A stretch of DNA of 64,000 nucleotides from Gammaproteobacteria bacterium (GTDB taxonomy: Bacteria > Pseudomonadota > Gammaproteobacteria > Pseudomonadales > Oleiphilaceae): positions 1 through 64,000 of the forward strand of contig PDSQ01000029.1 of assembly GCA_002747055.1 (NCBI GenBank). Reading direction: 5' to 3'. Within the stretch, counting starts at the first letter, position 1; each line of letters begins with the position of its first letter. Shown piece after piece: positions 34,558 to 44,277 of the stretch. The notes under the pieces are model-generated. The model was not told the DNA's origin, ran no database searches, and saw nothing but the letters and a program-made list of their open reading frames with translations. Position numbers and translations under genes: made by a program.

Positions 34558-35364
34558 ATGACTTGGCCTACTGATAGATTCACGCTTCCTGCCGATCGCA
34601 TTCATCTGTGGTTCTGCAAGGAACAAACAGTCAAAGAGTCGAAAACACTTGCGTTATATCAGGCTCTGCTGGCTCCGGATGAAATCGAACAACTAGCCAG
34701 ATTCCATTTCGAGCGAGACCGATATCGCTATTTACTGGCCCGTTGTCTTGTCAGATCCGTTTTGACCTTGTATCACCCGGTGATTCGCCCAGAAAACTGG
34801 CAATTCAAAAAGAATCCCTATGGACGCCCCGAGATCGCCAACCCGGTTTCGCTACCGCTTTATTTTAACCTGTCACATTCGGATAAAATGGTGGTTATGG
34901 CCGTCGCGGCCGAACAATCGATAGGCGTCGATGTCGAAACCATACAAAGACGTAACACCGGTAACGAACTAAAACTGGCGGATCGTTTTTTCTCGCCAGA
35001 AGAAGCCCGGCAGTTAAGCGCATTACCCAAAAGCGGCCAAAAAAACCGTTTTTTTCAGCTATGGACATTAAAAGAGGCCTATATCAAAGCCTGCGGCAAA
35101 GGGTTATCCATTCCACTTGACCATTTTAGCTTCTCGTTTCCCGATCAATCCGCTATCGAGCTCCGATTTGCTTCGGATAACGGGGACAGTCCGCAAAACT
35201 GGCTGTTTTGGCAATTCAGTGTGGAGGACGGATTTTACGTTTCTGTCGCCTACCGACCAGCCAAAAAAAACACAGACATCGGTCTAACCATGTTTAATGT
35301 CTCGCCACTTCACTGGATCGAGCCAATATTTTTGCCCATTTTCCGGCAAAAATCCCGACAATGA
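34558..35364 (+). CDS. 4'-phosphopantetheinyl transferase (Sfp type)
   Basis: A 268-residue Sfp-superfamily enzyme that transfers phosphopantetheine from CoA to carrier proteins. The motifs are FNLSHSDKMVV, then GVDVETIQR (metal-binding Asp), FSPEEARQL, and WTLKEAYIKACGKGLSIPL. Length and motifs fit the AcpT/HetI-like group rather than AcpS. No polyketide or peptide synthase is nearby, so the acceptor is unknown and may be primary-metabolism ACP. Confidence 0.92.
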   Translation: MTWPTDRFTLPADRIHLWFCKEQTVKESKTLALYQALLAPDEIEQLARFHFERDRYRYLLARCLVRSVLTLYHPVIRPENWQFKKNPYGRPEIANPVSLPLYFNLSHSDKMVVMAVAAEQSIGVDVETIQRRNTGNELKLADRFFSPEEARQLSALPKSGQKNRFFQLWTLKEAYIKACGKGLSIPLDHFSFSFPDQSAIELRFASDNGDSPQNWLFWQFSVEDGFYVSVAYRPAKKNTDIGLTMFNVSPLHWIEPIFLPIFRQKSRQ

Positions 35365-35688
35365 TAAGTACTTCATATTTTGCCAGTGGCATAATTCTAT
35401 TACCGGGCGCCGATAGCAGTTACAACCTTTTAGCGGCAACATTGCGCACATGACCACCCCCAAGCTCCACCGTGGAAGGTTCATAGCGTTCCAGCTTGTT
35501 TTCTACTGCACCTGTTGCAGATGTTCAGGAGCGGGAGAGCGGAGATAAGGGCGGGATTGCCGGTGAGAGAACCAATTCACGACTTCGTTTACCGCTTTGA
35601 TAGCACACCATTCTTGTACTATTTTTAGTAGGATAAAAACGAAACTTCTCTGCCTCTGCACAGGACACCCAGCCAAAAGGTAAGCTTA
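35365..35688. other. 324-base intergenic region before the CheC-type regulator
   Basis: No gene is supported. A minus-strand stretch near 35420-35520 is open for about 35 codons (ending NVAAKRL) but is too short and unrecognised to call. Confidence 0.4.
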
Positions 35689-36702
35689 ATGACAACCAAG
35701 GTTCTTATCTGCGATGACTCCACAGTCGCTCAAAAGCAAATGACAAAAACACTGCCGACAGATTGGGACGCTGAAATCACCTTAGTGAAGAATGGTATGG
35801 AATGCCTGGATGCCCTGAAAGCAGGTAAAGGAGACCTGGTATTTCTTGACTTGAACATGCCCGTTATGGACGGTTATGAAGTACTTGCTGCAACCAGCGA
35901 ACTTGACCTGGCCAGCATCATTATCGTTGTCTCAGGGGACATTCAGCCGGAAGCTCACGATCGAGTCAAAAGACTTGGCGCCGTCGCCTTTATAAAAAAA
36001 CCCGTTATCGCCGACGAGGTCACACAAATTCTGGTTGACTACGGTGTTTACCGTCCTGCAGATAATATCGATGGCACAACCACGTCGGAACAAGCGTTGA
36101 TTTCGACAGCAGACACTTCCGATTTGCTTGATTGTATTCAGGAAATCAGCAATGTCGCGATGGGTCAAGCCGCCGACCTGCTTGCCAGACTGCTCGACGT
36201 GTTTGTCAAACTCCCGATACCCAAAGTGAACTTTCTGGAGGTCGCAGAGCTGGAAATGGCGCTGTCGTTTTCCGAGCAAGAAGACACGTTTTCGGCCGTT
36301 TGCCAGGGTTTTATTGGCTCTGGCATTGCAGGGGAAGCCTTAGTTATCTTTAGTGACTCCAGCTTTACAGATATGGCCAGGCTTTTAAAATACCAGGGAG
36401 AGATAACCCATACAGTGGAGCTTGAGCTACTAATGGATATCGCAAGTATATTGGTAGGTGCCTGCACCAACGGCATTGCGCAACAACTCGATATAGCCTT
36501 CAGTCTTGGCCACCCGATCGTTATTGGCCAGCACGTTAAAGTTGAGGATCTCGTCAAGGGCGGTTCAAACCGTTGGAAAAAAACACTGGCCATCGAGATT
36601 TCTTATAAAATCGAAAGCTGCAACATTGCTTGTGATCTGCTACTGCTGTTAACTGAAGACTCGGTCGACAACCTAAAAAAAAGACTATCGTTTCTGATAT
36701 GA
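35689..36702 (+). CDS. Response regulator with CheC-type phosphatase domain
   Basis: A 337-residue protein. The receiver domain (1-125) has the acidic pocket in VLICDDSTVAQ, the Asp in LVFLDLNMPVMDG and the Lys in AFIKKPV. The C-terminal domain (about 150-337) is CheC/CheX-like. Its first helix QEISNVAMGQAADLL carries the E-x-x-N catalytic pair and a later Pro (KLPIP). The second repeat (MDIASILVGACTNGI) has lost the canonical residues. It may dephosphorylate CheY-like proteins under control of its own receiver. A PAS-GGDEF protein follows on the same strand. Confidence 0.88.
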   Translation: MTTKVLICDDSTVAQKQMTKTLPTDWDAEITLVKNGMECLDALKAGKGDLVFLDLNMPVMDGYEVLAATSELDLASIIIVVSGDIQPEAHDRVKRLGAVAFIKKPVIADEVTQILVDYGVYRPADNIDGTTTSEQALISTADTSDLLDCIQEISNVAMGQAADLLARLLDVFVKLPIPKVNFLEVAELEMALSFSEQEDTFSAVCQGFIGSGIAGEALVIFSDSSFTDMARLLKYQGEITHTVELELLMDIASILVGACTNGIAQQLDIAFSLGHPIVIGQHVKVEDLVKGGSNRWKKTLAIEISYKIESCNIACDLLLLLTEDSVDNLKKRLSFLI

Positions 36703-36804
36703 CACATCGTTTAGACAAACCGATATTGATGACCAACCAACGACAATGGCATGATTCCGGGGCTATATAATTAATAGCCGCTGCAAACACGAAGAAGACC
36801 TGAT

Positions 36805-37776
36805 ATGACTGACAATAGTTTTAAATTTACCGAGTTTCACTGGCTAATGGATATGCTGCAAACCATCGATGTCGGACTGATAGTGCTTGATCAGGACTAC
36901 ACAATCCAGGTTTGGAACAGCTTTATGGAAAACCATAGCGGCATGCGACCCGACCAGGTTAAAGACAAGGATTTATTTTCAGTTTTTCCCGGTATTGACA
37001 AAGAATGGCTGACCCAGAAGACGCGGGCCGTGTTTATGCTAAAAAACCGGGCGTTCACCACATGGGAACAGCGCCCCTATTTAATGAAGTTCTTCAACTA
37101 TAGACCCATTACCGGTACAGCCGACTTTATGTACCAAAACATCACGATATCACCGCTGATATCCGTTGACGGCGAGGTTCGTCATATTTGCCTGTTAATC
37201 TACGATGTCACTGACATTGCCACTAACAAACTGGCCTTGGAATCCGCCAACGAGGAACTTAACCGCTTGAGCCGAACAGATAGTCTGACCGAGTTAAATG
37301 ATCGGAAGTATTGGGAAGAGTGCCTGAGCAAAGAATATGCTCGTTTTTTACGTTACAAGCACACCTGCTCGTTGATCCTATTCGATATCGACCATTTCAA
37401 AAAGGTCAATGACACCTATGGCCACCAGGCTGGTGATGAAGTGATTCGGGCAATATCCCGACTATTGAGAAAATCGCTCAGGCAAACCGACATTGCGGGT
37501 CGTTATGGCAGCGAAGAATTTGCCGTTATTCTCGTCAACACAGATCGCAAAGGAGCGAAGCTATTCGCCGAACGATTGAGAGTGGCTATAGAAAACCTGA
37601 CCCTGACCTACGAGAAAATGGCCATCAATTTCACCATCAGTTTGGGAATTTCCGTATTGAACGAAAACTGTACTGACTACAAGACATGGCTGGAACAAGC
37701 CAACTCGGCGCTATATCAAAGCAAACACAACGGCAGGAACCAAAGCATTGTTTTCGATCAGATCGCGCAGCGATAA
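36805..37776 (+). CDS. PAS-GGDEF diguanylate cyclase
   Basis: A 323-residue protein with a PAS domain at about 10-130, a short coiled-coil linker and a GGDEF domain. The active-site signature reads YGSEEF (G-S-E-E-F variant) within QTDIAGRYGSEEFAV. An RxxD inhibitory site (RQTD) lies exactly five residues upstream. The nucleotide-binding FDIDHFKKVNDTYGHQAGDE is intact, so it should make cyclic di-GMP with product inhibition. The gene sits 102 bases after the CheC-type regulator. Confidence 0.93.
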   Translation: MTDNSFKFTEFHWLMDMLQTIDVGLIVLDQDYTIQVWNSFMENHSGMRPDQVKDKDLFSVFPGIDKEWLTQKTRAVFMLKNRAFTTWEQRPYLMKFFNYRPITGTADFMYQNITISPLISVDGEVRHICLLIYDVTDIATNKLALESANEELNRLSRTDSLTELNDRKYWEECLSKEYARFLRYKHTCSLILFDIDHFKKVNDTYGHQAGDEVIRAISRLLRKSLRQTDIAGRYGSEEFAVILVNTDRKGAKLFAERLRVAIENLTLTYEKMAINFTISLGISVLNENCTDYKTWLEQANSALYQSKHNGRNQSIVFDQIAQR

Positions 37777-37780
37777 TCGT

Positions 37781-37981
37781 CTATAATCCCAGCAACTCAA
37801 CCAATACTGTTTTGATAATAAAACCAGCCACTCCGGTAAACAAACCGATAAACAGTATCATCATGCCAAATCGACCTGCTTTCGACTTTTTGGCCAGGTC
37901 GTAGATAATAAAGGCCATAAAGATGATTAGGCCGCCGACAAAAATCATGGTTGAGTAATAGGCAAACTCTTCTTCTGACAT
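37781..37981 (-). CDS. DUF2788 small membrane protein
   Basis: A 66-residue protein with two hydrophobic helices (MIFVGGLIIFMAFIIYDLA and MILFIGLFTGVAGFIIKTVL) joined by a basic loop (KKSKAGRFG). It fits DUF2788. The function is unknown; it is predicted to be an inner-membrane hairpin. The longer in-frame extension to 38242 overlaps the divergent EVE gene and lacks family character. ATG 37981 is therefore chosen. Confidence 0.8.
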   Translation of the reverse strand: MSEEEFAYYSTMIFVGGLIIFMAFIIYDLAKKSKAGRFGMMILFIGLFTGVAGFIIKTVLVELLGL

Positions 37982-38133
37982 AGCAACTCCGATTCCATCG
38001 CGGCACCTAACCGCACTACTGCGTACCCTATTGGGCTGCCAGTATAATCCCGTTAACTTGCAATTGCATCCCGGTTCCACATCAGTATCATAATCCCTGT
38101 AAGCCACTGATAAAGCCGACAAAGGATAGCTGC

Positions 38134-38592
38134 ATGAACTATTGGCTAATGAAATCCGAACCCGATGTTTTTGGCATCCACCACCTCGAGCGAATGCCAG
38201 ACCAGACCGAACACTGGGATGGTGTGCGTAATTACCAAGCAAGAAACATGATGCGCGATGAGATGAAAAAGGGCGATCAAGTCTTTTTTTACCATTCCAA
38301 TTGCGACATTCCCGGTATTGTCGGTCTAATGGAAATTATCGATGAAGGTTATCCGGACCACACCGCATTCGACCCGGAATGTCAATACTACGACCCCAAA
38401 AGCTCGAAAGAGTCCCCCAGATGGTTTATGGTCAACGTCAGGTTGCTGCGCAAGTTCAAACGAACCATTTCCCTAAAAGAGTTAAAAGCCACCGCGGAAC
38501 TGCAAGACATGCCATTGGTACGAAAAGGCAATAGATTGAGTGTAATGCCGGTCACAGAGACCCAGTTTAAGCATATACTAACCATGGAATGA
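38134..38592 (+). CDS. EVE domain-containing protein
   Basis: A 152-residue EVE (PUA-like) protein. Typical pieces are WLMKSEPDVFGI, WDGVRNYQARNMMRDEMKKG, QVFFYHSNCDIPGIVG, and DPKSSKESPRWFMVNV. EVE domains bind modified bases in DNA or RNA; the physiological ligand of this stand-alone form is not known. Its 3' end overlaps the convergent glutaredoxin-like gene by 15 bases. Confidence 0.92.
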   Translation: MNYWLMKSEPDVFGIHHLERMPDQTEHWDGVRNYQARNMMRDEMKKGDQVFFYHSNCDIPGIVGLMEIIDEGYPDHTAFDPECQYYDPKSSKESPRWFMVNVRLLRKFKRTISLKELKATAELQDMPLVRKGNRLSVMPVTETQFKHILTME

Positions 38593-38856
38593 TTCAAACA
38601 GCTGCAACACCTGCTCGATATCAAAGGGCCATGCCAGCTCCCGAGCTGACTCGGACAGTTTCAATACCGGAATTTTTTGCGCGTAACGCTGAACCAATAC
38701 TTGGTTGTCAGCAATATCCGTTTTGGTCAAATAAACCGTAAAATCCGCATTTTCAACGGATGCGTGGGCAACAGCCTCGGCAATGATGGTTTCTGCAATA
38801 TCACACAGGTGACAACCCGAAGCGGTATACAATATAAGTTCAATTTCTTTTTTCAT
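38578..38856 (-). CDS. Glutaredoxin-like protein (DUF836 type)
   Basis: A 92-residue thioredoxin-fold protein with the redox motif CHLC in LYTASGCHLCDIAE and the cis-Pro in KIPVL. It belongs to the small glutaredoxin/DUF836 group. ATG 38856 is taken; the frame continues to 38985 without homology and runs into the rdgC leader. The partner and substrate are unknown. Confidence 0.85.
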   Translation of the reverse strand: MKKEIELILYTASGCHLCDIAETIIAEAVAHASVENADFTVYLTKTDIADNQVLVQRYAQKIPVLKLSESARELAWPFDIEQVLQLFESFHG

Positions 38857-39059
38857 TCTTTTCTGGATTTTCGCAGTTATTTTGACAATAATCTTCGCCG
38901 TGACACCAATCGTGCGTGGTCGCCAACCGGATTCGGCTGATAAAGATCTGCCAAGACGGGAGAATGATACAACAAAACCAGCCAATAACTGGCATTACCC
39001 ATCTACTCCTCACCCGATCATTTGAAATCATTGCACTGTATAACACACAAAGAGAAAAC

Positions 39060-39998
39060 ATGCTGTTTAAAAATATTTATATCTATCGATTTACCAAACC
39101 TTTCACCCTGACACCGGAGCAACTGGAAGAAAAACTTGCCAGCGCGGCGATTCAACCCTGTGGCCCCCAGGAACTATTCAGACAAGGCTGGTCACGACCG
39201 CTCGGCAGAGATGGCAGGCAACTGGTACACACCACCAATGGCAATATGATGCTTACTTTGGCAAAAGAAGAACGTCTGCTACCCCCGTCTGTGGTAAAAG
39301 AGTCGCTGGACGAGCGAGTCCAGTCAATCGAAGATGAGCAGCATAGAAAGGTGCGAAAAAATGAAAAGGATGAACTCAAGGATCAAATCATCCACGAACT
39401 CTTACCCAAAGCATTCAAACGTTCCCAATATACCCAAGGCTATATAGACGCGAAAAATGGCTGGTTGATCATCAACACCGCCTCAGCCAAAAAAGCCGAT
39501 GATTTTAATGGCTTCCTGAGAAAAACACTGGGTTCGTTACCCGTAATGGTGCCACAAGTTCGGCAGAATCCCTCAGCCATTATGACAACCTGGCTCCAAG
39601 GTAAGGATGCGTTATCACTCGATTTCACACTATGTGATGAGTGTGAATTACAATCTCGGGCAGAAGAAAAATCGATAGTACGATGTAAAGGACTGGATAT
39701 AGAAAGTGAAGAAGTACAAGGCCATATCAAAGCGGACAGACGCGTGGTAAAAATTGCCGTTAGCTGGCAAGATCATATTTCATTTGTACTCAATGAAGAT
39801 TTAACCATTAAACGAATCAAATATGGCGAATTACTCAACGAAAAACTGGAAGACAACCAGGCCGAAACAGCAGCGGAGAAGTTCGATGCGGCATTCGCGC
39901 TGATGTCACTTGAATTTGCCAATCTGATCGAACGCATTCTTTACCTGTTTGGCGGCGAAGACCGGTCAAAAATAAGTGAAGACTTCCGGCCTGTATAA
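39060..39998 (+). CDS. rdgC: Recombination-associated protein RdgC
   Basis: A 312-residue RdgC, a ring-shaped double-stranded-DNA-binding protein that restrains RecA. Signatures are MLFKNIYIYRFT at the N-terminus, GWSRPLGRDG near 48, PKAFKRSQYTQGYIDAKNG near 120 and FTLCDECELQSRAEEKSIVR near 190. ATG 39060 matches the family N-terminus. The 48 codons upstream in frame are not RdgC-like. Confidence 0.95.
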   Translation: MLFKNIYIYRFTKPFTLTPEQLEEKLASAAIQPCGPQELFRQGWSRPLGRDGRQLVHTTNGNMMLTLAKEERLLPPSVVKESLDERVQSIEDEQHRKVRKNEKDELKDQIIHELLPKAFKRSQYTQGYIDAKNGWLIINTASAKKADDFNGFLRKTLGSLPVMVPQVRQNPSAIMTTWLQGKDALSLDFTLCDECELQSRAEEKSIVRCKGLDIESEEVQGHIKADRRVVKIAVSWQDHISFVLNEDLTIKRIKYGELLNEKLEDNQAETAAEKFDAAFALMSLEFANLIERILYLFGGEDRSKISEDFRPV

Positions 39999-40078
39999 CA
40001 GCGTTCACATTTCCTTACCTATCGCACCTCGAGTTCGAAACTCAGGGGTGCGACGTCTGCCGCTTCCATTCTGTCAAA

Positions 40079-42826
40079 TTAGACAACGCTATTGTTGAGC
40101 CTCTCCCTTTGCCAGGAATGTTCGGCTTCGTTAAGTGGCAATCTCAAATCCATCACTTCTTCCTCAGTGTTATATTTAATGGTAAAGCCAAGCTTTTTCG
40201 CCAAACCGAGCATAGGCTGGTTTTCGGGAAGCACAGATCCGATCATTTCCACCGTTCCCTTGGAACGACAATAATCGATCATTTTGCTCAACAAAGTGGC
40301 GCCTAAATGTTCCCCTTTCATATCGTCCCGCACAATGACCGCAAACTCACACTGAAGATTGTCCGCATCCGTCCAGATTCTCACCACTCCAAGTGTCTCG
40401 GTCGGCGCACCTGGTTCCGCTGCTGCCGGCGCCGAAGCGACAAACACCATTTCCCGGTCGTAATCAATCTGCACCATTTGAGCCAACTCTTCATGGCTGA
40501 ACGACTTGCGATATTGAAAAAAACGAAAGCGTATCGACTCTGGAGACAAATGGGAATGAAACTCCATATGCGCCGGTTCGTCTTCAGCACGTACTGGCCT
40601 TAACACCACTCTTTTCCGGGATTTTGGCAAGGTGACACATTCACATAATTCGTCAGGATAGGGCAAAATCGACAACTTGGCAGGACCATCGAGATCAATA
40701 GCGACATCGACAGCCACCACACCGGAACGGTCAAACAATAAAGGAAGTATTTCCAACCCCTTGATATCCGGGATATCGATTACGATTTGAGACAGAGTTA
40801 CCAGGGTTTCACAAACATAATGAATATCTTGCTGCGGTCGATAACTAAACTCTTTCAACAGTTTATACATATGAGTCTGCCGCAATAAATCCCGCGCCAA
40901 AGTCATGTTAAGCGGTGGTAGCGAAACATGCCTGTCGGACATCACATTGACACTCGCTCCTGCCGCACCACAGACCACAATAGGCCCGAATACCGGGTCA
41001 CGGGTAATACCTAAGCTAAACCCCAGACCACCAATATGTTGATGTGTTTCATGAACGGAAAAACCGATAAAACCACTACTGGGGAAATGCTCCTTGTACT
41101 GCTGGAACAATTGTTGGCATGAGAGACGAATGGACTTTTCATCGTTGAGGCTTCTAATAGTCGCCTTGTACCGGCCACGACCGTTTTTTTCTTCCAGAAA
41201 GGGATGCGCTGCCTGCTCATGCAACAGGGTGAGGTCAATCGCATTACCCAATTCTTTATAAATATCGACAACCTCATCCTCGTCATCACAATACCAGGTT
41301 TTTACCACGTTAATACCATAATCGGCGATGACCTGACGGGCTTCTTCATTGGACAGAGTAAAGTGCTCGTTATGTAACGCATTAGTAACAATTGAGCGGG
41401 CGTGCGAGCGATCGACAGTATTATCGGCATAGGAAGACGGCGTTTCGCGAAGCAGTGCCTGACTGCGTTTGTGATTTACCTGGTGCATAAAAGCGTAAAT
41501 GGCTTTTTCCGGCGAAGAAAACGTCGGTATGCCTGCGTCGAAAAATGCTTGTCTTGCATCCCGAATCGTGCTGTTGCCTAACCAGCAGGTAAACACATTC
41601 AGCCTCGAACGTTTGCAGCGTTTAATGACGGTATCTGCAATTTGCAGACTATCCTCGGTCAACGACGGTGCATACATGACCAATACATTCGCCACCGTGT
41701 AGTCTTTTTCCAGAATTTGTAACGCCTGGTCATACAACTGGGGAGTCGCTCCACAGTCGAGCGAGACAGGATTTCGCTTGTTCCAGTATTCCGGAAGAAT
41801 TTCCTCAAATGCTTTCGTCGTCTGCTCGGACAAATAGGTAAGCTCACCACCCAAATAGGACAGTTTGTCAACCGCGAGTACACTTGGCCCAAACCCGTTG
41901 CAAATAATCATTAGATGATCTTGCTTGACCGGTTTCATTCGGGTCAATGCTTCCAACGCATCGAACATTTCATCCAAACCCTTAACACGCAGCACCCCGG
42001 CTCGGCGCAGCACGGCATCGTACACATCATCGCCATTGACAATGCCATCCGGCAGCGCAATCGGCTCCCACTGGGACTCGCCGACCCGGCCACTTCTAAC
42101 GGCGAGAATTAACTTGCCTCGGGATGCCGCTCTTACCGCAGAAATAAATCTGGACGGGCTTTTAATGGTCTCGAGGTGCAACAAAATCGCCTTGGTTTTC
42201 CGATCCTGCCCGAGATAGTCGATTAAATCATCCGGGGCGACATCGATACCATCGCCCAGTGTCAGAAAGTGAGAAAAGCCAATTCCACGAGCGAACGCCC
42301 AGTCTATCACCGCACTTCCAATCGCTCCGGATTGTCCGATAAACGCAATTTTCCCGGGCAAAACACCCATATGCGCATAGGTCGCATTTAAATTCCGGGA
42401 AGGAACCATCACACCGATCGTATTCGGCCCCAGAATCCGAATCCCGGATTTTTTGGCGGCTTCTTTTACCGAATACATCAAAGGGCGACCGGATTTGCTA
42501 TACATTCTGGATAGCCCGCCAGTCAATATCATGGCTGTTTTTACACCTGCTTTGCCAAGCTGCTTGACCAGCGATGGCACGGTTTCCGGCGGAGTACAAA
42601 TAATAGCCAAATCGGTGGCAGTGGTCATATTGCTGACCTTGCTGATACATTCGATGCCATGCACCTCTTCATAATCTGATGGATTGATCACCATAAGCTT
42701 TCCGGGGTAATCCGAGGCAAGGAGATTTCTAAGTACCATTCCACCTAAATTCTGGGCTCGTTCTGAGGCACCGACAATACAGATTGACTTTGGATTGAAT
42801 AACGCTTCGATATAACGGGTGCTCAT
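40079..42826 (-). CDS. PatZ-like protein lysine acetyltransferase (acyl-CoA synthetase-like + GNAT)
   Basis: A 915-residue protein with an NDP-forming acyl-CoA-synthetase-like region (CoA-binding domain from SICIVGASERAQNLGG, ligase domain, and an ATP-grasp-like part with ITRDPVFGPIVVCGAAG). A C-terminal GNAT domain follows, from about residue 745 (LRPVRAEDEPAHMEFHSHL, then the acetyl-CoA loop region RDDMKGEHLGATLLSKMI). This is the PatZ/YfiQ architecture that acetylates lysines such as that of acetyl-CoA synthetase. The divergent HDAC-like gene suggests an acetylation/deacetylation pair. Confidence 0.92.
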   Translation of the reverse strand: MSTRYIEALFNPKSICIVGASERAQNLGGMVLRNLLASDYPGKLMVINPSDYEEVHGIECISKVSNMTTATDLAIICTPPETVPSLVKQLGKAGVKTAMILTGGLSRMYSKSGRPLMYSVKEAAKKSGIRILGPNTIGVMVPSRNLNATYAHMGVLPGKIAFIGQSGAIGSAVIDWAFARGIGFSHFLTLGDGIDVAPDDLIDYLGQDRKTKAILLHLETIKSPSRFISAVRAASRGKLILAVRSGRVGESQWEPIALPDGIVNGDDVYDAVLRRAGVLRVKGLDEMFDALEALTRMKPVKQDHLMIICNGFGPSVLAVDKLSYLGGELTYLSEQTTKAFEEILPEYWNKRNPVSLDCGATPQLYDQALQILEKDYTVANVLVMYAPSLTEDSLQIADTVIKRCKRSRLNVFTCWLGNSTIRDARQAFFDAGIPTFSSPEKAIYAFMHQVNHKRSQALLRETPSSYADNTVDRSHARSIVTNALHNEHFTLSNEEARQVIADYGINVVKTWYCDDEDEVVDIYKELGNAIDLTLLHEQAAHPFLEEKNGRGRYKATIRSLNDEKSIRLSCQQLFQQYKEHFPSSGFIGFSVHETHQHIGGLGFSLGITRDPVFGPIVVCGAAGASVNVMSDRHVSLPPLNMTLARDLLRQTHMYKLLKEFSYRPQQDIHYVCETLVTLSQIVIDIPDIKGLEILPLLFDRSGVVAVDVAIDLDGPAKLSILPYPDELCECVTLPKSRKRVVLRPVRAEDEPAHMEFHSHLSPESIRFRFFQYRKSFSHEELAQMVQIDYDREMVFVASAPAAAEPGAPTETLGVVRIWTDADNLQCEFAVIVRDDMKGEHLGATLLSKMIDYCRSKGTVEMIGSVLPENQPMLGLAKKLGFTIKYNTEEEVMDLRLPLNEAEHSWQRERLNNSVV

Positions 42827-43152
42827 ACCATGCTCCGACCTGGAAAAAAAATATTACTCTAACTTTATACCACTGAACTCTATACAATTTCAGATAGTCT
42901 ATAAACCTCGTCACAAAATTAAAACGACAAAAACCGGGGTTTGGCTGACCCAAATCATCTAATTCCGGCACAACAGACTCTACCCTATGCCTGCAAAAGA
43001 CATCGAGCAACACAACTGAGCTCAGCCCAACACCCAATAGGGCTCTACAAAAGTCGAGCCATATGGCATATATTAATAGCACATATCATTCGCATTAAGT
43101 GAATTGATCAAGTTTGGTATTTATTCGCGGCCTTGGGTTCTATAAACTAAGG

Positions 43153-43183
43153 TTGAGTTTGTTCATTTAATTAGAAGTATAAT
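43153..43183 (+). promoter_or_regulatory. Putative promoter of the HDAC-like gene
   Basis: TTGAGT (43153-43158) and an exact TATAAT (43178-43183) are spaced by 19 bases, slightly long. The start codon is about 49 bases downstream of the -10 box. Confidence 0.4.
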
Positions 43184-43199
43184 AATAGTGAACAGAACA

Positions 43200-43227
43200 A
43201 TAGCAGATAGAAAAATAGTAGATAGAA
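43200..43227 (+). repeat. Short direct repeat before the HDAC-like gene
   Basis: ATAGCAGATAGAA (43200-43212) recurs as ATAGTAGATAGAA (43215-43227) with a 15-base period. It occupies the ribosome-binding region of the gene at 43232. Confidence 0.6.
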
Positions 43228-43231
43228 GAAT

Positions 43232-44158
43232 ATGAAAACAGCCTTTCTCTCCCACGACGACTGCGAACTACACGACATGGGCTACGGGCATCCTGAAAGC
43301 CCGCTCCGCCTGGCAGCAATAAAAAATCAACTGCAAGACACGCGACTCGATCAGGAAATGGATTTTATTCGTGCCGAAGAAGTCAGACGGGATCACGTCT
43401 TAAGAGTTCACCCCAATAGCTATGTCGAGCAACTCGATATGCTTTCCCCACTCAATGGCCGCATCATGATCGACCCTGATACAAACATGATGAGAGACAC
43501 CATGCGGGCGGCAAAACTATCCGCAGGAGCCGCTGTACAAGCGGTGGATCTGATTATGTCAGGCCAGTATGACACCGCATTCTGCGCGACGCGGCCACCC
43601 GGACATCATGCGGAAACAAATACCGCTATGGGTTTTTGTTTTTACAACAACGTGGCAATCGCTGCTAGACATGCAATGACATTCCATGGCCTGGAACGCG
43701 TTGCCATCGTTGATTTCGATGTACATCAGGGCAATGGAACCGTGGATATTTTCGAAAATGATCCGCGCGTGATGTTCTGCTCCAGTTTTCAACACCCACA
43801 TTATCCGAACAGTCACTACGTCACCAAAAGTGACAATATCGTCAATACACCTTTAGAGGCCGGTGCCCAAGGCATCGACTTCAGGAATAAGGTTGAAAAA
43901 GACTGGCTTGACCGGCTGCAAAATCATAAACCACAGCTAATATTGATTTCCGCCGGATTTGACGCCCACAAAAATGACCCGATGGCCGATATCAATTTGG
44001 TCGAAGATGATTACCGCTGGGTTACCGCGATGTTGAAAGATGTAGCTAAGCACTATGCCGATGACCGGGTCGTCTCTTTGCTTGAAGGTGGCTACAACCT
44101 GAAAGCACTGGGCCAGAGCGTCGAAGCGCATCTGGAGTCCTTGACCGGATTGTCATAG
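43232..44158 (+). CDS. Histone deacetylase-family protein
   Basis: A 308-residue arginase/deacetylase-fold enzyme. Active-site segments are TRPPGHHAE (the paired histidines, near 127-135), GFCFYNNVAIAA, VDFDVHQGNGT (zinc-binding Asp and His, near 165-175) and SAGFDAHKNDP (zinc-binding Asp, near 245). It may deacetylate protein lysine, or acetylated small molecules such as polyamines. Its place opposite the PatZ-like gene favours protein deacetylation in the manner of AcuC; this is inference. Confidence 0.93.
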   Translation: MKTAFLSHDDCELHDMGYGHPESPLRLAAIKNQLQDTRLDQEMDFIRAEEVRRDHVLRVHPNSYVEQLDMLSPLNGRIMIDPDTNMMRDTMRAAKLSAGAAVQAVDLIMSGQYDTAFCATRPPGHHAETNTAMGFCFYNNVAIAARHAMTFHGLERVAIVDFDVHQGNGTVDIFENDPRVMFCSSFQHPHYPNSHYVTKSDNIVNTPLEAGAQGIDFRNKVEKDWLDRLQNHKPQLILISAGFDAHKNDPMADINLVEDDYRWVTAMLKDVAKHYADDRVVSLLEGGYNLKALGQSVEAHLESLTGLS

Positions 44159-44215
44159 AAAACCTGACCTGATGGACTGGTTCCGTGATCAGGCTTGCCC
44201 AATCCGTCTTAAACG

Positions 44216-44250
44216 AAAAAAACAGGAGCGATGATGACTCCTGTTTTTTT
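44216..44250. terminator. Bidirectional terminator between the HDAC-like gene and fliS
   Basis: AACAGGAG (44221-44228) pairs with CTCCTGTT (44238-44245) and is flanked by an A-run on the left and a T-run on the right. It suits both converging transcripts. Confidence 0.85.
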
Positions 44251-44277
44251 ATCGCCTTTCAGGAAGTAACTAAAAGC

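Larger units (their letters stand above)
42827..43231. other. 405-base divergent promoter region between the acetyltransferase and deacetylase genes
   Basis: AT-rich, with no gene. It holds the promoter at 43153-43183 and a 15-base direct repeat at 43200-43227 just before the deacetylase start. Confidence 0.5.
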
